This document shows positions 35,216-43,721 of a stretch of DNA of 64,000 nt, in pieces (the stretch's first letter is position 1; every line of letters starts with the position of its first letter). Made by a program: the position numbers and the translations under genes. Under the pieces are notes generated by a model. It searched no databases and was not told the DNA's origin. It saw nothing but the letters and a program-made list of their open reading frames with translations. The stretch is from CBDFMR01 sp965249765 (GTDB lineage: Bacteria; Bacteroidota; Bacteroidia; Chitinophagales; Saprospiraceae): NCBI GenBank assembly GCA_965249765.1, contig CBDFMR010000005.1, forward strand, positions 1,178,001-1,242,000. The letters run 5' to 3'.

Positions 35216-36220
35216 ATGACCACTCCACAGGTAAGCATATTGATTCCTTTCAAAAACGAGCAATCATACCTTCAAGACTGCCTGGATTCTATTTTGGATC
35301 AGTCGTACAAGTTTTGGGAAGCGATATTGATTGATGACCATAGTACAGACGAAAGCCTAGTCATTGTCAATCAATATGTAAAACGAGATGTAAGGATCCG
35401 TGTGATAGAAAATGATGGTAGTGGAATCATCAATGCACTGAGGATAGGACTGAAAACATCAATAGGTAATTTCATCACTCGGATGGATGCCGACGACCTC
35501 ATGACTCCTAATAAGCTCTCTTCGATGCTTACTTTGCTGGGACAAGTTGGACGGGGATATGTAGTAACAGGCCTTGTGGAGTATTTTAGTAGCGACACCA
35601 TCGGAGACGGATATAAGAGGTACGCCGATTGGTTGAATAATCTTAGTAGCAATGAAAATAACTTTAACGAGATTTATAAGGAATGCGTTATTCCATCACC
35701 TTGCTGGATGATGGACAGAAATGACCTGGTGAGCATTGGTGCCTTCGATAATGACCATTACCCTGAAGACTATGATCTATGCTTCAGGATGTATCAGAAT
35801 GGATTGAAAGTAGCATGTGTGCCAGCGGTAATTCACCGTTGGAGGGACCATGCTGATAGAGCTTCCAGAAATGATACTCACTATGCCGACAATCGATTTC
35901 TAGAACTGAAGATTGGCTATTTTATGAGGTTAGATTACAATAATGGAGTACCTCTTTTCTTATGGGGAGCAGGCAAGAAAGGAAAGGTCGTTGCGAAAAT
36001 ATTAGAGAATCATAAGATTCCATTTCGATGGATCACCAACAATACGCGGAAACAGGGTCATGTGGTATTTAGAACTGCAATAGAATCAGTTGACCAGTTA
36101 CGCTCTTGCGACCAAAAGCAGGTGATTATTGCCGTTGCTGGACCCATGGATCAAGAAAACATTAGAAAGAAAATCGAAGAGACAAGGACGGCGGAGGATC
36201 ATTATTATTGGTTTTGTTGA
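35216..36220 (+). CDS. Family 2 glycosyltransferase with C-terminal extension
   Basis: About 334 residues from the ATG at 35216 (MTTPQVSILIPFKNEQSYL). GT-A features: DSILDQSYKFWEAILIDDHS, the DXD-like ITRMDADDLMTPNKL, and YPEDYDLCFRMYQNG. The last ~90 residues (FLWGAGKKGKVVAKILENHK; QVIIAVAGPMDQENIRKKIE) resemble a nucleotide-binding Rossmann-like domain sometimes joined to such transferases. It probably adds a sugar to a surface glycan; donor and acceptor are unknown. It is divergent from the dead dehydrogenase gene with about 55 bp between starts. The 158 bp after its stop hold no supported gene. Confidence 0.85.
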   Translation: MTTPQVSILIPFKNEQSYLQDCLDSILDQSYKFWEAILIDDHSTDESLVIVNQYVKRDVRIRVIENDGSGIINALRIGLKTSIGNFITRMDADDLMTPNKLSSMLTLLGQVGRGYVVTGLVEYFSSDTIGDGYKRYADWLNNLSSNENNFNEIYKECVIPSPCWMMDRNDLVSIGAFDNDHYPEDYDLCFRMYQNGLKVACVPAVIHRWRDHADRASRNDTHYADNRFLELKIGYFMRLDYNNGVPLFLWGAGKKGKVVAKILENHKIPFRWITNNTRKQGHVVFRTAIESVDQLRSCDQKQVIIAVAGPMDQENIRKKIEETRTAEDHYYWFC

Positions 36221-36378
36221 CCACGATCAAGAACTTTTGGTGATACTTCAATGGGTCACCATTGGGCGCGTACGCACATTGGCAAAAAAATGGTCATGCT
36301 CATTAGAGGGCTATCAATGGTCGAGGTTACAAATCTCAACGATCTGGATTACTATCTTGGTTCAAGGTCTTATTTAAA

Positions 36379-36954
36379 TCATAAGACGACTTCTCTAATT
36401 TCACCAAATCTACAAATCGTCGGATTTAGCTTAAGGAGTGAATCAAGTCCAATTGTTTTATGAGAATTTTTATTGTCATTTAATACCTCCGTTGGCAAAA
36501 CATAAAATGTCCATTGATCCAAGATTAAAGGATTGACAGTTTTCTTGATCTTATGATGGAGCAGACTAAAAACATAATAGCCTGCATGTCGCTTTGATAT
36601 TTTTGCGTAACTTTTTGTTTTATCAATCCATTCTCGTTTGGATGCTATATCAAATTTGATCGTAGAGTGTTTTTCCTGCCTCCAGCTTTGTAAATATGCT
36701 GATGACTTAACTTCGATTTTTTTACCTGTTAGGCTCTTAAGGTCGTATGTGTCCCATTCTATTCTAATAGAGTCTAAAATCCCTAAATCTTTAGCAACGA
36801 TATACTCTGCAAGGATACCCCTCAGTGTATTACCTAATAAATCAGATTGTGACCAAGACCAAAAATTTGAAAGATTAAATTCGAGTGATTTTCCAAAATG
36901 TGAAAATGCCTCAGATCCATTCTTTTTTTTGGATGTCAATTTTCGATAATTCAT
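36379..36954 (-). CDS. Uncharacterised protein with PD-(D/E)XK-like motif
   Basis: 191 residues, rich in Lys, Ser and Asn. I recognise no named family, but a restriction-endonuclease-like arrangement is visible: LRGILAEYIVAKDLG (possible helix with Glu), IEWDTYDLKSLTGKKIEVKS with Asp and the ExK of IEVKSS. It is followed by YLQSWRQ and an aromatic C-terminal region (YYVFSLLHH; LDQWTFYVLPTEVL). There is no methyltransferase beside it. It lies 10 bp downstream of the HXXEE gene on the same strand. A solitary nuclease or a DNA-end-related enzyme is possible; this is inference only. Confidence 0.6.
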   Translation of the reverse strand: MNYRKLTSKKKNGSEAFSHFGKSLEFNLSNFWSWSQSDLLGNTLRGILAEYIVAKDLGILDSIRIEWDTYDLKSLTGKKIEVKSSAYLQSWRQEKHSTIKFDIASKREWIDKTKSYAKISKRHAGYYVFSLLHHKIKKTVNPLILDQWTFYVLPTEVLNDNKNSHKTIGLDSLLKLNPTICRFGEIREVVL

Positions 36955-36964
36955 TCATATCAAA

Positions 36965-37351
36965 TTATGTTTTGTTCAAGGATCTCCATAGCAAGACAGC
37001 CAAAATAAGTAGCAATGGAGCCGTCAACACTCCAGGTTCATACCCACCTTTATAGATTGCCCATATTGGATGGCCTATACCATTAATCATCTCGATGATG
37101 ATAAAGAACCAAATAGGAATAAAAGCAAGCCTGTGATTCTTTCTCACCATGAAAAACCATGTCAGGATTCCCATTACAAACAAACCAATATTGATAATTA
37201 AGAATCCAGTGTGCAGATCATCAGATACTACGCCACATAGCCAAGTCGCTGGTGGGAAGTTCTCCCATAAGCGACCGATATATTCTTCGATAGAGTGGAA
37301 GGCTTGAGCCAGGACTAGAAGAAGATAGATTAACCTTGGTTTTATACTCAT
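36965..37351 (-). CDS. HXXEE-domain membrane protein
   Basis: 128 residues with four predicted membrane helices. The signature AQAFHSIEEYIG contains HxxEE, and the end has the other typical part, IEMINGIGHPIWAIYKGGYE followed by PGVLTAPLLLILAVLLW. Function of the family is not established. It lies between the GIY-YIG-like gene (44 bp upstream) and the unknown gene at 36379 on the same strand. Confidence 0.7.
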   Translation of the reverse strand: MSIKPRLIYLLLVLAQAFHSIEEYIGRLWENFPPATWLCGVVSDDLHTGFLIINIGLFVMGILTWFFMVRKNHRLAFIPIWFFIIIEMINGIGHPIWAIYKGGYEPGVLTAPLLLILAVLLWRSLNKT

Positions 37352-37395
37352 GGGTTAGATATCAGGTCTTAAATCTTCATAAGTTATAAATAATA

Positions 37396-37743
37396 TTAAT
37401 TATACCACACTGCATATCGTTTTCTACGCAACTCAAGAGCAAGTTCTTCTTCTCTCTTCAATGCCTCAGACCTGGTCATCGGTTCGATGTGATTATAGAG
37501 GCTAGGGCGGAGGTAGAGTCCATATTTAGTGACTATGCTCGATGCTAGATTATGGCCCTTCCTGTTTCTGTATCCCATCTTGTGTTGCTTCAATCTTACT
37601 TGAGGCGTCTTGCTAGTCATTCCCACGTAAAGGCACTCAAGAACACCATTGAACTGTGGATTGGCTTCACGAAACTTTCGATTCTCGGAGAAGACTTTTT
37701 TTGACAACTCGATTACATAAACTCTATAGGATGACTTAGGCAT
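37396..37743 (-). CDS. GIY-YIG-like nuclease domain protein
   Basis: 115 residues. The GIY-YIG pattern is present in variant form: RVYVIELS for the first strand, LECLYVGMTSKTPQVRLKQH for the YIG strand and catalytic Arg, then helix EALKREEELALELRRK with the acidic residue. An insertion separates the two strands. Its start overlaps the stop of icmF by one base (TAATG on the coding strand), so translational coupling to the mutase gene is likely, though no functional link is known. Confidence 0.65.
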   Translation of the reverse strand: MPKSSYRVYVIELSKKVFSENRKFREANPQFNGVLECLYVGMTSKTPQVRLKQHKMGYRNRKGHNLASSIVTKYGLYLRPSLYNHIEPMTRSEALKREEELALELRRKRYAVWYN

Positions 37744-40700
37744 TATGAATTCCTTCTATACTGACCACCAACCTGATAGAGTGCATTGGTGATTTGTCCT
37801 AGCGAGCATGTCTTGGACGTTTCCATCAAGGCATCAAAAAGATTGTCACCGGCGAGGGCTGACTTTTGCAAGTCGGCAAGTGTTTTATCCGAAGTTTCTT
37901 CATTGCTGGAAATGAGATTCTGTAAGTTCTCGATCTGCTTTTTCTTTTCGTCCTCAGTTGCTCTAATTACCTCCTTTGGGATAATCGTAGGTGAGCCATC
38001 CTTTGACAGAAAAGTGTTTACACCAATGATGGGGAATTCACCAGTATGCTTGAGTGTTTCATAGTGCAGACTTTCCTCCTGTATCTTACTTCTCTGGTAC
38101 ATGGTTTCCATAGCTCCTAGGACACCACCTCGTTCTGTGATTCGGTCAAATTCTGAAAGTACCGATTCCTCCACAAGATCAGTGAGCTCTCTGATAATGA
38201 AAGCCCCTTGAAGTGGATTTTCATTCTTGGCAAGACCTAGCTCATGGTTGATGATCATCTGGATGGCGACAGCACGGCGTACACTTTCTTCTGTGGGTGT
38301 AGTGATGGCTTCGTCGTATGCATTGGTGTGTAGTGAATTGCAATTGTCATAGATCGCGTATAAGGCCTGAAGTGTAGTGCGTATATCATTGAAAGAAATC
38401 TCCTGCGCATGAAGTGATCGACCTGATGTCTGAATATGGTACTTAAGTTTCTGTGATCTATCATTGGCCTTGTATTTGTGCTTCATTGCTTTTGCCCAGA
38501 TCCGTCTAGCAACACGACCTATTACGGCGTATTCTGGATCTACACCATTGGAGAAAAAGAACGATAGATTGGGTGCAAATTCATTGATGTCCATCCCTCG
38601 GGACAGGTAGTATTCCACAAATGTGAATCCATTGGCTAGGGTAAATGCCAACTGAGTGACTGGATTTGCTCCTGCTTCGGCGATGTGGTAACCTGATATA
38701 GAAACTGAATAAAAATTCTGAACCATTTGATCAATAAAATATTGCTGTACGTCACCCATCAGTTTCAAGGAAAACTCTGTAGAAAAGATACATGTATTCT
38801 GGGCTTGATCTTCTTTAAGTATATCAGCTTGGACTGTCCCACGTACAGAGGACAAGGCTTTTTGCTTCTGATCAGCGTAAATATCGGGAGGGAGTATCAT
38901 ATCTCCTGTCATGCCGAGTAACATCAGTCCCAGACCATCGTTCCCCGGGGGGATATCGCCATCGTATTGAGGTCTGGAAATGCCTCGGTCATCATACAAT
39001 TCTTTCTTCAGATTTTCTACAGTCGTTTCGAGTCCTTGTTCCTTGATGTATAACTCACATTGCTGATCTATGGCGGCATTCATAAAGAAAGCGCAGATGG
39101 TAGCTGCTGGTCCATTGATGGTCATAGACACGGAAGTCGACGGATTGCATAGGTCAAATCCGGAGTATAGCTTCTTGGCATCATCGAGACTGCATATACT
39201 TACACCGGAGTTGCCGATTTTTCCATAAATGTCAGGTCTGAATCCGGGATCTTCCCCATACAATGTCACTGAGTCAAAAGCAGTAGAAAGGCGACTTGCC
39301 GGCATATCTGCTGATAGATAGTGAAATCGTCTATTGGTCCTTTCCGGGCCACCTTCACCCGCAAACATTCGAGTAGGGTCTTCTCCTTTTCTCTTGAATG
39401 GATAGACACCGGCCGTGAAAGGAAATTCTCCGGGGACATTTTCTTGTTGACTCCATTTGAGAATATCACCCTTATCCGTGTAATCAGGAAGTGCAATTCT
39501 GGGTATGCGCTGCTTAGATAGAGATGTAGTGAAAGTATTAACTCTTATTTCCTTGTCTCGCACCTTGTAGATGAATTCATCACCAGCGTATGCCTTGACT
39601 TTTTCAACCCATCCATCTAAAATATTTCTGGACTCTTTGCTGAGGTCGTCTTTTAGATCATCGGCTTGAGAAAGAATTCTAGATTTTGTTTCTTCATCAT
39701 CTATTAGTGCTGCAGCTTGTCTGAGTGATCCGTAATCTGAAGCCTTTTTTGCTTCTTCATTTACCCATCTATCGTATTGCCTATTGTTTTCAGAGATTTC
39801 CGAGAGATATCTTATTCTCTCAGGAGGTATGATGAATATTTTCTCGCTTTCTCCCTCAGCAAGATTTAGAGTGCTGGGAAGTGAAATGTCACATTTTTCA
39901 GATATTTTAGAGAGCAAAGCTTTATAGAGATCATTGATGCCAGGGTCATTAAACTGGCTGGCTATAGTTCCATATACAGGCATCGAACTAGGATCGTGGT
40001 CCCACATGTCATGATTACGCTGGTACTGTTTTTTGACATCTCGCAGCGCATCCTGACTTCCTCGTTTGTCAAACTTGTTGATCGCTATGATATCGGCGAA
40101 ATCGAGCATATCAATCTTTTCCAGCTGAGTCGCTGCGCCAAACTCTGGGGTCATTACATACAATGATACATCTGAGTGGTCGACAATCTCAGTGTCAGAC
40201 TGACCTATACCTGAAGTCTCTAGAATCACAAGATCATACTGAGCAGCCTTGAGTATATTGATAGCACCTTGGATGTGTTTTGACAGGGCAAGGTTTGATT
40301 GCCTCGTCGCCAACGATCTCATGTAGACCCTATCTTGATTTATAGAATTCATCCTGATTCTATCACCGAGAAGGGCTCCACCAGATTTCCGCTTGGAGGG
40401 GTCCACAGATATGATAGCCAGGTACTTGTCAGTGAAGTCCATGGTAAATCTTCTTACCAGCTCATCCACCAGACTCGATTTTCCTGATCCTCCTGTTCCA
40501 GTTATACCCAATACGGGAACCTTTTTTTGCGAGAGATCTAGTTCTTTTAGCCACTCATGATTTTTGTCGGGAAAATTTTCAAGCGCGGAGATCAACCTTG
40601 CAATGGCACGCGGTTCTTTATTTGAAATTTCTTTTAATTCACCATTGAGTCGCTCTCCTATTGCGAAGTCGCATTGTTCAAGGACGTCATTGATCATTCC

Positions 40701-41105
40701 TTGTAACCCCATGTGTCGGCCGTCATCAGGAGAATAGATCCTAGAGATTCCATAGGACTGGAGATCCTTGATCTCCGTAGGTAGGATGGTGCCACCTCCT
40801 CCTCCAAATATCTTGATGTGTCCACAACCCTTTTCGTGGAGGAGGTCGTAGATGTACTTAAAAAATTCATTATGACCTCCTTGATATGAGGTGATGGCTA
40901 TACCTTGTACGTCCTCTTGTATTGCTGTATCAACAATTTCTTGTGCTGACCGATTATGTCCTAGGTGGATGATCTCTGCACCGGACCTCTGCATGATCCT
41001 GCGCATGATATTGATTGCTGCATCATGACCATCAAACAATGAAGCCGCTGTGACGATTCTTATTTTATTTTTCGGTTGGTAAGGTGCTGCCTGTTGCATT
41101 GACAT
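37743..41105 (-). CDS. icmF: Fused isobutyryl-CoA mutase with G-protein chaperone
   Basis: 1120 residues in the IcmF order. First comes a B12-binding domain (~12-145; FDGHDAAINIMRRIM with the cobalt-ligating His, IKIFGGGGGTILP). Next is a MeaB-like GTPase domain (~190-420; P-loop GITGTGGSGKSSLVDELV, SVDPSKRKSGGALLGDR, ETSGIGQSDTEI, AINKFDKRG). The mutase large domain follows (~540-1080; RMFAGEGGPERTNRRFHYLS, SISGYHIAEAGANPVTQLAF). IcmF interconverts isobutyryl-CoA and n-butyryl-CoA, or pivalyl/isovaleryl-CoA, with adenosylcobalamin, and the G domain loads and repairs the cofactor. It has its own promoter and is followed by the GIY-YIG-like gene. Confidence 0.95.
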   Translation of the reverse strand: MSMQQAAPYQPKNKIRIVTAASLFDGHDAAINIMRRIMQRSGAEIIHLGHNRSAQEIVDTAIQEDVQGIAITSYQGGHNEFFKYIYDLLHEKGCGHIKIFGGGGGTILPTEIKDLQSYGISRIYSPDDGRHMGLQGMINDVLEQCDFAIGERLNGELKEISNKEPRAIARLISALENFPDKNHEWLKELDLSQKKVPVLGITGTGGSGKSSLVDELVRRFTMDFTDKYLAIISVDPSKRKSGGALLGDRIRMNSINQDRVYMRSLATRQSNLALSKHIQGAINILKAAQYDLVILETSGIGQSDTEIVDHSDVSLYVMTPEFGAATQLEKIDMLDFADIIAINKFDKRGSQDALRDVKKQYQRNHDMWDHDPSSMPVYGTIASQFNDPGINDLYKALLSKISEKCDISLPSTLNLAEGESEKIFIIPPERIRYLSEISENNRQYDRWVNEEAKKASDYGSLRQAAALIDDEETKSRILSQADDLKDDLSKESRNILDGWVEKVKAYAGDEFIYKVRDKEIRVNTFTTSLSKQRIPRIALPDYTDKGDILKWSQQENVPGEFPFTAGVYPFKRKGEDPTRMFAGEGGPERTNRRFHYLSADMPASRLSTAFDSVTLYGEDPGFRPDIYGKIGNSGVSICSLDDAKKLYSGFDLCNPSTSVSMTINGPAATICAFFMNAAIDQQCELYIKEQGLETTVENLKKELYDDRGISRPQYDGDIPPGNDGLGLMLLGMTGDMILPPDIYADQKQKALSSVRGTVQADILKEDQAQNTCIFSTEFSLKLMGDVQQYFIDQMVQNFYSVSISGYHIAEAGANPVTQLAFTLANGFTFVEYYLSRGMDINEFAPNLSFFFSNGVDPEYAVIGRVARRIWAKAMKHKYKANDRSQKLKYHIQTSGRSLHAQEISFNDIRTTLQALYAIYDNCNSLHTNAYDEAITTPTEESVRRAVAIQMIINHELGLAKNENPLQGAFIIRELTDLVEESVLSEFDRITERGGVLGAMETMYQRSKIQEESLHYETLKHTGEFPIIGVNTFLSKDGSPTIIPKEVIRATEDEKKKQIENLQNLISSNEETSDKTLADLQKSALAGDNLFDALMETSKTCSLGQITNALYQVGGQYRRNS

Positions 41106-41116
41106 TTATCTTTCCA

Positions 41117-41151
41117 CAAAAATAGGGATTGACAAGCATCATAGTTTCAAA
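41117..41151 (-). promoter_or_regulatory. Promoter of icmF
   Basis: On the minus strand TTTG (41151-41148) and TATTTTTG (41124-41117) match the Bacteroidota minus-33 and minus-7 elements with 23-bp spacing. The ATG at 41105 follows the minus-7 box by 11 nt, so the 5' leader would be only a few bases. Confidence 0.55.
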
Positions 41152-41188
41152 TATTGGAATTTTCACAATAGAATGGACGTACTATTTT

Positions 41189-41809
41189 TTACTTGGCATC
41201 CCATCTATGCAGTAATTCTGCTGTCATGATAGCGGTAGCTCCCCATAGTGTGTGACCTTTAAGGTCAAAGTAAGGTATGTCTTTGAGTACATTCCCCCGC
41301 ACAGTTATGTCCACAGTATCTCTGAGTTTGGGATCAACTAGAGAAGGAATACTTACCACTATAAGTTTTTCGACCTCTGTTTTATCAGGAGTGAACTTGG
41401 GCTCTGCATCTACGACACCTACAAACGGTACAACTAGAAAATTGCTCACCTTGACAAAAACTTCATTTAATTTTCCCAGAATCTTGACATTTGAAACATC
41501 GATTCCGGTTTCTTCGGCAAGTTCCCTCAAAGCACAAGTTTCTAGATTTTCATCGGATTGTTCATATTTCCCACCGGGAAAGCTTATTTGTCCGCTATGT
41601 TTGTCATTGGGATGAGATCTTCTCAGCATATATACGGTATGCCATTTCTCGTCTTTTTTAAAGAGGAGGATGACGACTGCTGCTAATTGTGCTCCCGTAG
41701 TGTCAGGCTTGTCAACATATAATCCTGCAGGCCGCATAATGGACCTGGCTTCTTGTACGCCATGAACAGGTGCCTTTAAGAAGTCAGATATTTCCTGGAT
41801 GTTCTTCAT
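41189..41809 (-). CDS. CoA pyrophosphatase-type Nudix hydrolase
   Basis: 206 residues. Nudix box is complete: GGKYEQSDENLETCALRELA then EETGIDV. An upstream segment HSGQISFPGGKYEQ and RRSHPNDKHSGQISFPG matches the NudL/YeaB (CoA pyrophosphatase) signature that precedes the box. It likely cleaves CoA or short acyl-CoA, fitting its place beside icmF. The start codon directly follows a hairpin and T-run, so its expression may depend on readthrough from hemD. Confidence 0.85.
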   Translation of the reverse strand: MKNIQEISDFLKAPVHGVQEARSIMRPAGLYVDKPDTTGAQLAAVVILLFKKDEKWHTVYMLRRSHPNDKHSGQISFPGGKYEQSDENLETCALRELAEETGIDVSNVKILGKLNEVFVKVSNFLVVPFVGVVDAEPKFTPDKTEVEKLIVVSIPSLVDPKLRDTVDITVRGNVLKDIPYFDLKGHTLWGATAIMTAELLHRWDAK

Positions 41810-41815
41810 AAAAAA

Positions 41816-41863
41816 GCTCTAATCATAAGATTAGAGCTCGGGGTTATGCCCCTTCAATAGGGG
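41816..41863 (-). terminator. Hairpin with T-run and alternating C4/G4/C4 blocks before the Nudix gene
   Basis: On the minus strand GCTCTAATC and GATTAGAGC (41824-41816 with 41837-41829) form a 9-bp stem with a TTAT loop, followed by TTTTTT and at once the ATG at 41809. Just upstream CCCC (41863-41860), GGGG (41852-41849) and CCCC (41843-41840) allow two mutually exclusive small hairpins. It could simply terminate hemD or act as an attenuator for the Nudix gene. Confidence 0.65.
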
Positions 41864-41876
41864 TACTAGTAGATCT

Positions 41877-42671
41877 TTATTTGTTAGACTTCTGCAAGTA
41901 TCTCTCTAAAGCCATAGACATGGATGGGGTCTCAGGTGTAGGAGCCTTGATGTTTATTTCTAAGCCTTTATCCTCGACTGCCTTGCTGGTAGTATTTCCA
42001 TAAATGGCGAGTCGTGTACTATTCTGCTTGAACTTGGGGAAATTGTCATATAGTGATTCGATGCCCAAGGGACTAAAAAACACCAATATGTCATAAGTAA
42101 CTTCCGTGAGATCCGATAGATCACTACTTACAGTCCTATACATCATGGCATCCTTGAAGTCATAACCATTATCTTCTAGATATGATGCCACATCCTTGGC
42201 ACCCAAGTTAGAGCAAGGAAGAAGGAATTTTTCTGTATCCCGGTGCTTTAATAGTGCAGTTTCCAGATCATTGATCTTTCGTTTTCCTACGAATACCTTT
42301 CTCTTCCTATAAATGATGAACTTCTGTAGATAATTGGCGATCGCCTCTGTGAGACAGAAGTATTTAGTGCTTTGAGACATTGAGATTCTCATGTCTTCAC
42401 ACATTCTGAAAAAATGCTCAATGGCATTTTTACTAGTGAAAATTATACATGAGAAGTTGTCAGGTCTAAGCCTTTTTCTCCTAAACTCCTTTTCTTTGAC
42501 ACCTTCTACATGAATAAAAGGACGCCAGTCTATCTGGATGTTCCATTTTTCAGCCAGATCAAAGTACGCGGATCGTTCAGGTTTGGGTTGAGAAATCAGG
42601 ATCGTCTTGACCTTTTTGTAACTCTCAACACCTTTTTTCCTAGCTTTACTCACAGTGGTTTTAGACGGCAT
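41877..42671 (-). CDS. hemD: Uroporphyrinogen-III synthase family protein
   Basis: 264 residues. Bacteroidota-type HemD: KTILISQPKPERSAYFDLAE, FSCIIFTSKNAIEHFFRMCE, YFCLTEAIANYLQKFIIYRK, FLLPCSNLGAKDVASYLEDN and DILVFFSPLGIESLYDNF. HemD closes and inverts ring D of hydroxymethylbilane. It lies 40 bp downstream of the DUF4271 gene, a conserved neighbourhood in the phylum. The first ~20 residues are basic and may not all be translated. Confidence 0.88.
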   Translation of the reverse strand: MPSKTTVSKARKKGVESYKKVKTILISQPKPERSAYFDLAEKWNIQIDWRPFIHVEGVKEKEFRRKRLRPDNFSCIIFTSKNAIEHFFRMCEDMRISMSQSTKYFCLTEAIANYLQKFIIYRKRKVFVGKRKINDLETALLKHRDTEKFLLPCSNLGAKDVASYLEDNGYDFKDAMMYRTVSSDLSDLTEVTYDILVFFSPLGIESLYDNFPKFKQNSTRLAIYGNTTSKAVEDKGLEINIKAPTPETPSMSMALERYLQKSNK

Positions 42672-42711
42672 TTAACACTCTGTTTTTTAAAAAAAATACA
42701 GCTCATTAAAT

Positions 42712-43629
42712 CTACCCCTGACCTTCAAGAAAACGATATATAACCATCAGGGGTGCAATTTCGCAAGCGCAAAGATAAGCAAAAAAATGGAACTTGTTTT
42801 GGACTAAATGCTGAAGATTTGAAAGGATACCTCTAATCATCCTCAATGCTAACAACAAGACTAAAATCATCAGACCCAGATATATAAAGGAGGTCTTCAG
42901 GTTGTCAGTACCATAGGCAATAACCTGGTTTATTGGTATCAAAACCATTCCCCCAACGATATTGTGTATCATCGTGATAAAGGAGTATCTCGACAACTCT
43001 TTCTCCAGAGGAAAGATCCTGGCAATTATCCACAAAAAGATATGCTTGCCCAAATAGAGAAAGAAGATGAATCCTGCTAACCATGCACACATTGATATTC
43101 CTTCTATCTTGAATTGATGAGTGAGGAAAAAATATAGAAGTAAGGCTGCGTTTAGCACAAATATTCCAAACAAGACTATGAAAAGTATGCTCCTTCCACC
43201 CAATTTTTTGCCCTGAAGTTGTCTCAAAATATTGTCATTGGTTAGGGACTTGAACATGGATATAATGGTATCACGTCTTTGACTAAATACGATTGCAAAG
43301 AGGACTAGAATAAGCAAGAGTATTCCTAGTTTGAAGCCACTAAAGGAGTTGGATGCAGTATCCTGTTTGCTTCGTCTCTTTTTGGCTGTTACACTTCTTG
43401 ATTTCTTGAGTGGAATATGCGATATCTCAAAGGGATTATCTGAAATCCACTCTCGTGTGAATTTTTTGATTTCAGAATTTCTTTTTGATTTAGCGTTAAT
43501 GGACTCAGTAGGCTGATATAATAAGGTGTCTTGGTCGCGATATATTTCAAATGGATTTCCCTTCTGACTGACAATGTTACCAGATAATACCAGAAGGACA
43601 ACCAGAATCTTTATTTGCAATCTTAACAT
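42712..43629 (-). CDS. DUF4271 membrane protein
   Basis: 305 residues. A signal-like N-terminus (LQIKILVVLLVLSGNIVSQ) is followed by a polar region (~20-95), then about seven membrane helices from ~97 (SGFKLGILLLILVLFAIVF) to the end. The conserved C-terminal part LQHLVQNKFHFFAYLCACEI then APLMVIYRF identifies the DUF4271 family. It precedes hemD as usual in Bacteroidota; function unknown. Its start follows a perfect minus-7 box by 4 nt. Confidence 0.83.
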   Translation of the reverse strand: MLRLQIKILVVLLVLSGNIVSQKGNPFEIYRDQDTLLYQPTESINAKSKRNSEIKKFTREWISDNPFEISHIPLKKSRSVTAKKRRSKQDTASNSFSGFKLGILLLILVLFAIVFSQRRDTIISMFKSLTNDNILRQLQGKKLGGRSILFIVLFGIFVLNAALLLYFFLTHQFKIEGISMCAWLAGFIFFLYLGKHIFLWIIARIFPLEKELSRYSFITMIHNIVGGMVLIPINQVIAYGTDNLKTSFIYLGLMILVLLLALRMIRGILSNLQHLVQNKFHFFAYLCACEIAPLMVIYRFLEGQG

Positions 43630-43633
43630 CGCA

Positions 43634-43641
43634 CAAATTTA
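43634..43641 (-). promoter_or_regulatory. Minus-7 box TAAATTTG 4 nt before the DUF4271 start
   Basis: On the minus strand TAAATTTG, then TGCG, then ATG at 43629. This is the third case in the window of the same TAnnTTTG-N4-start layout, implying a leaderless transcript. Confidence 0.55.
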
Positions 43642-43721
43642 GATTTAATTTTTGTTAATGAGCCGTTAACCAACCGACTCAAATCCTCCTTTAATACTAC
43701 CTTGTCGTTCAAATTATTCAA

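Noticed and set aside
36221..36463. Open frames after the glycosyltransferase stop, including one in the same frame
   Set aside because: No recognisable continuation of the transferase and no family; the larger part overlaps the gene on the other strand.
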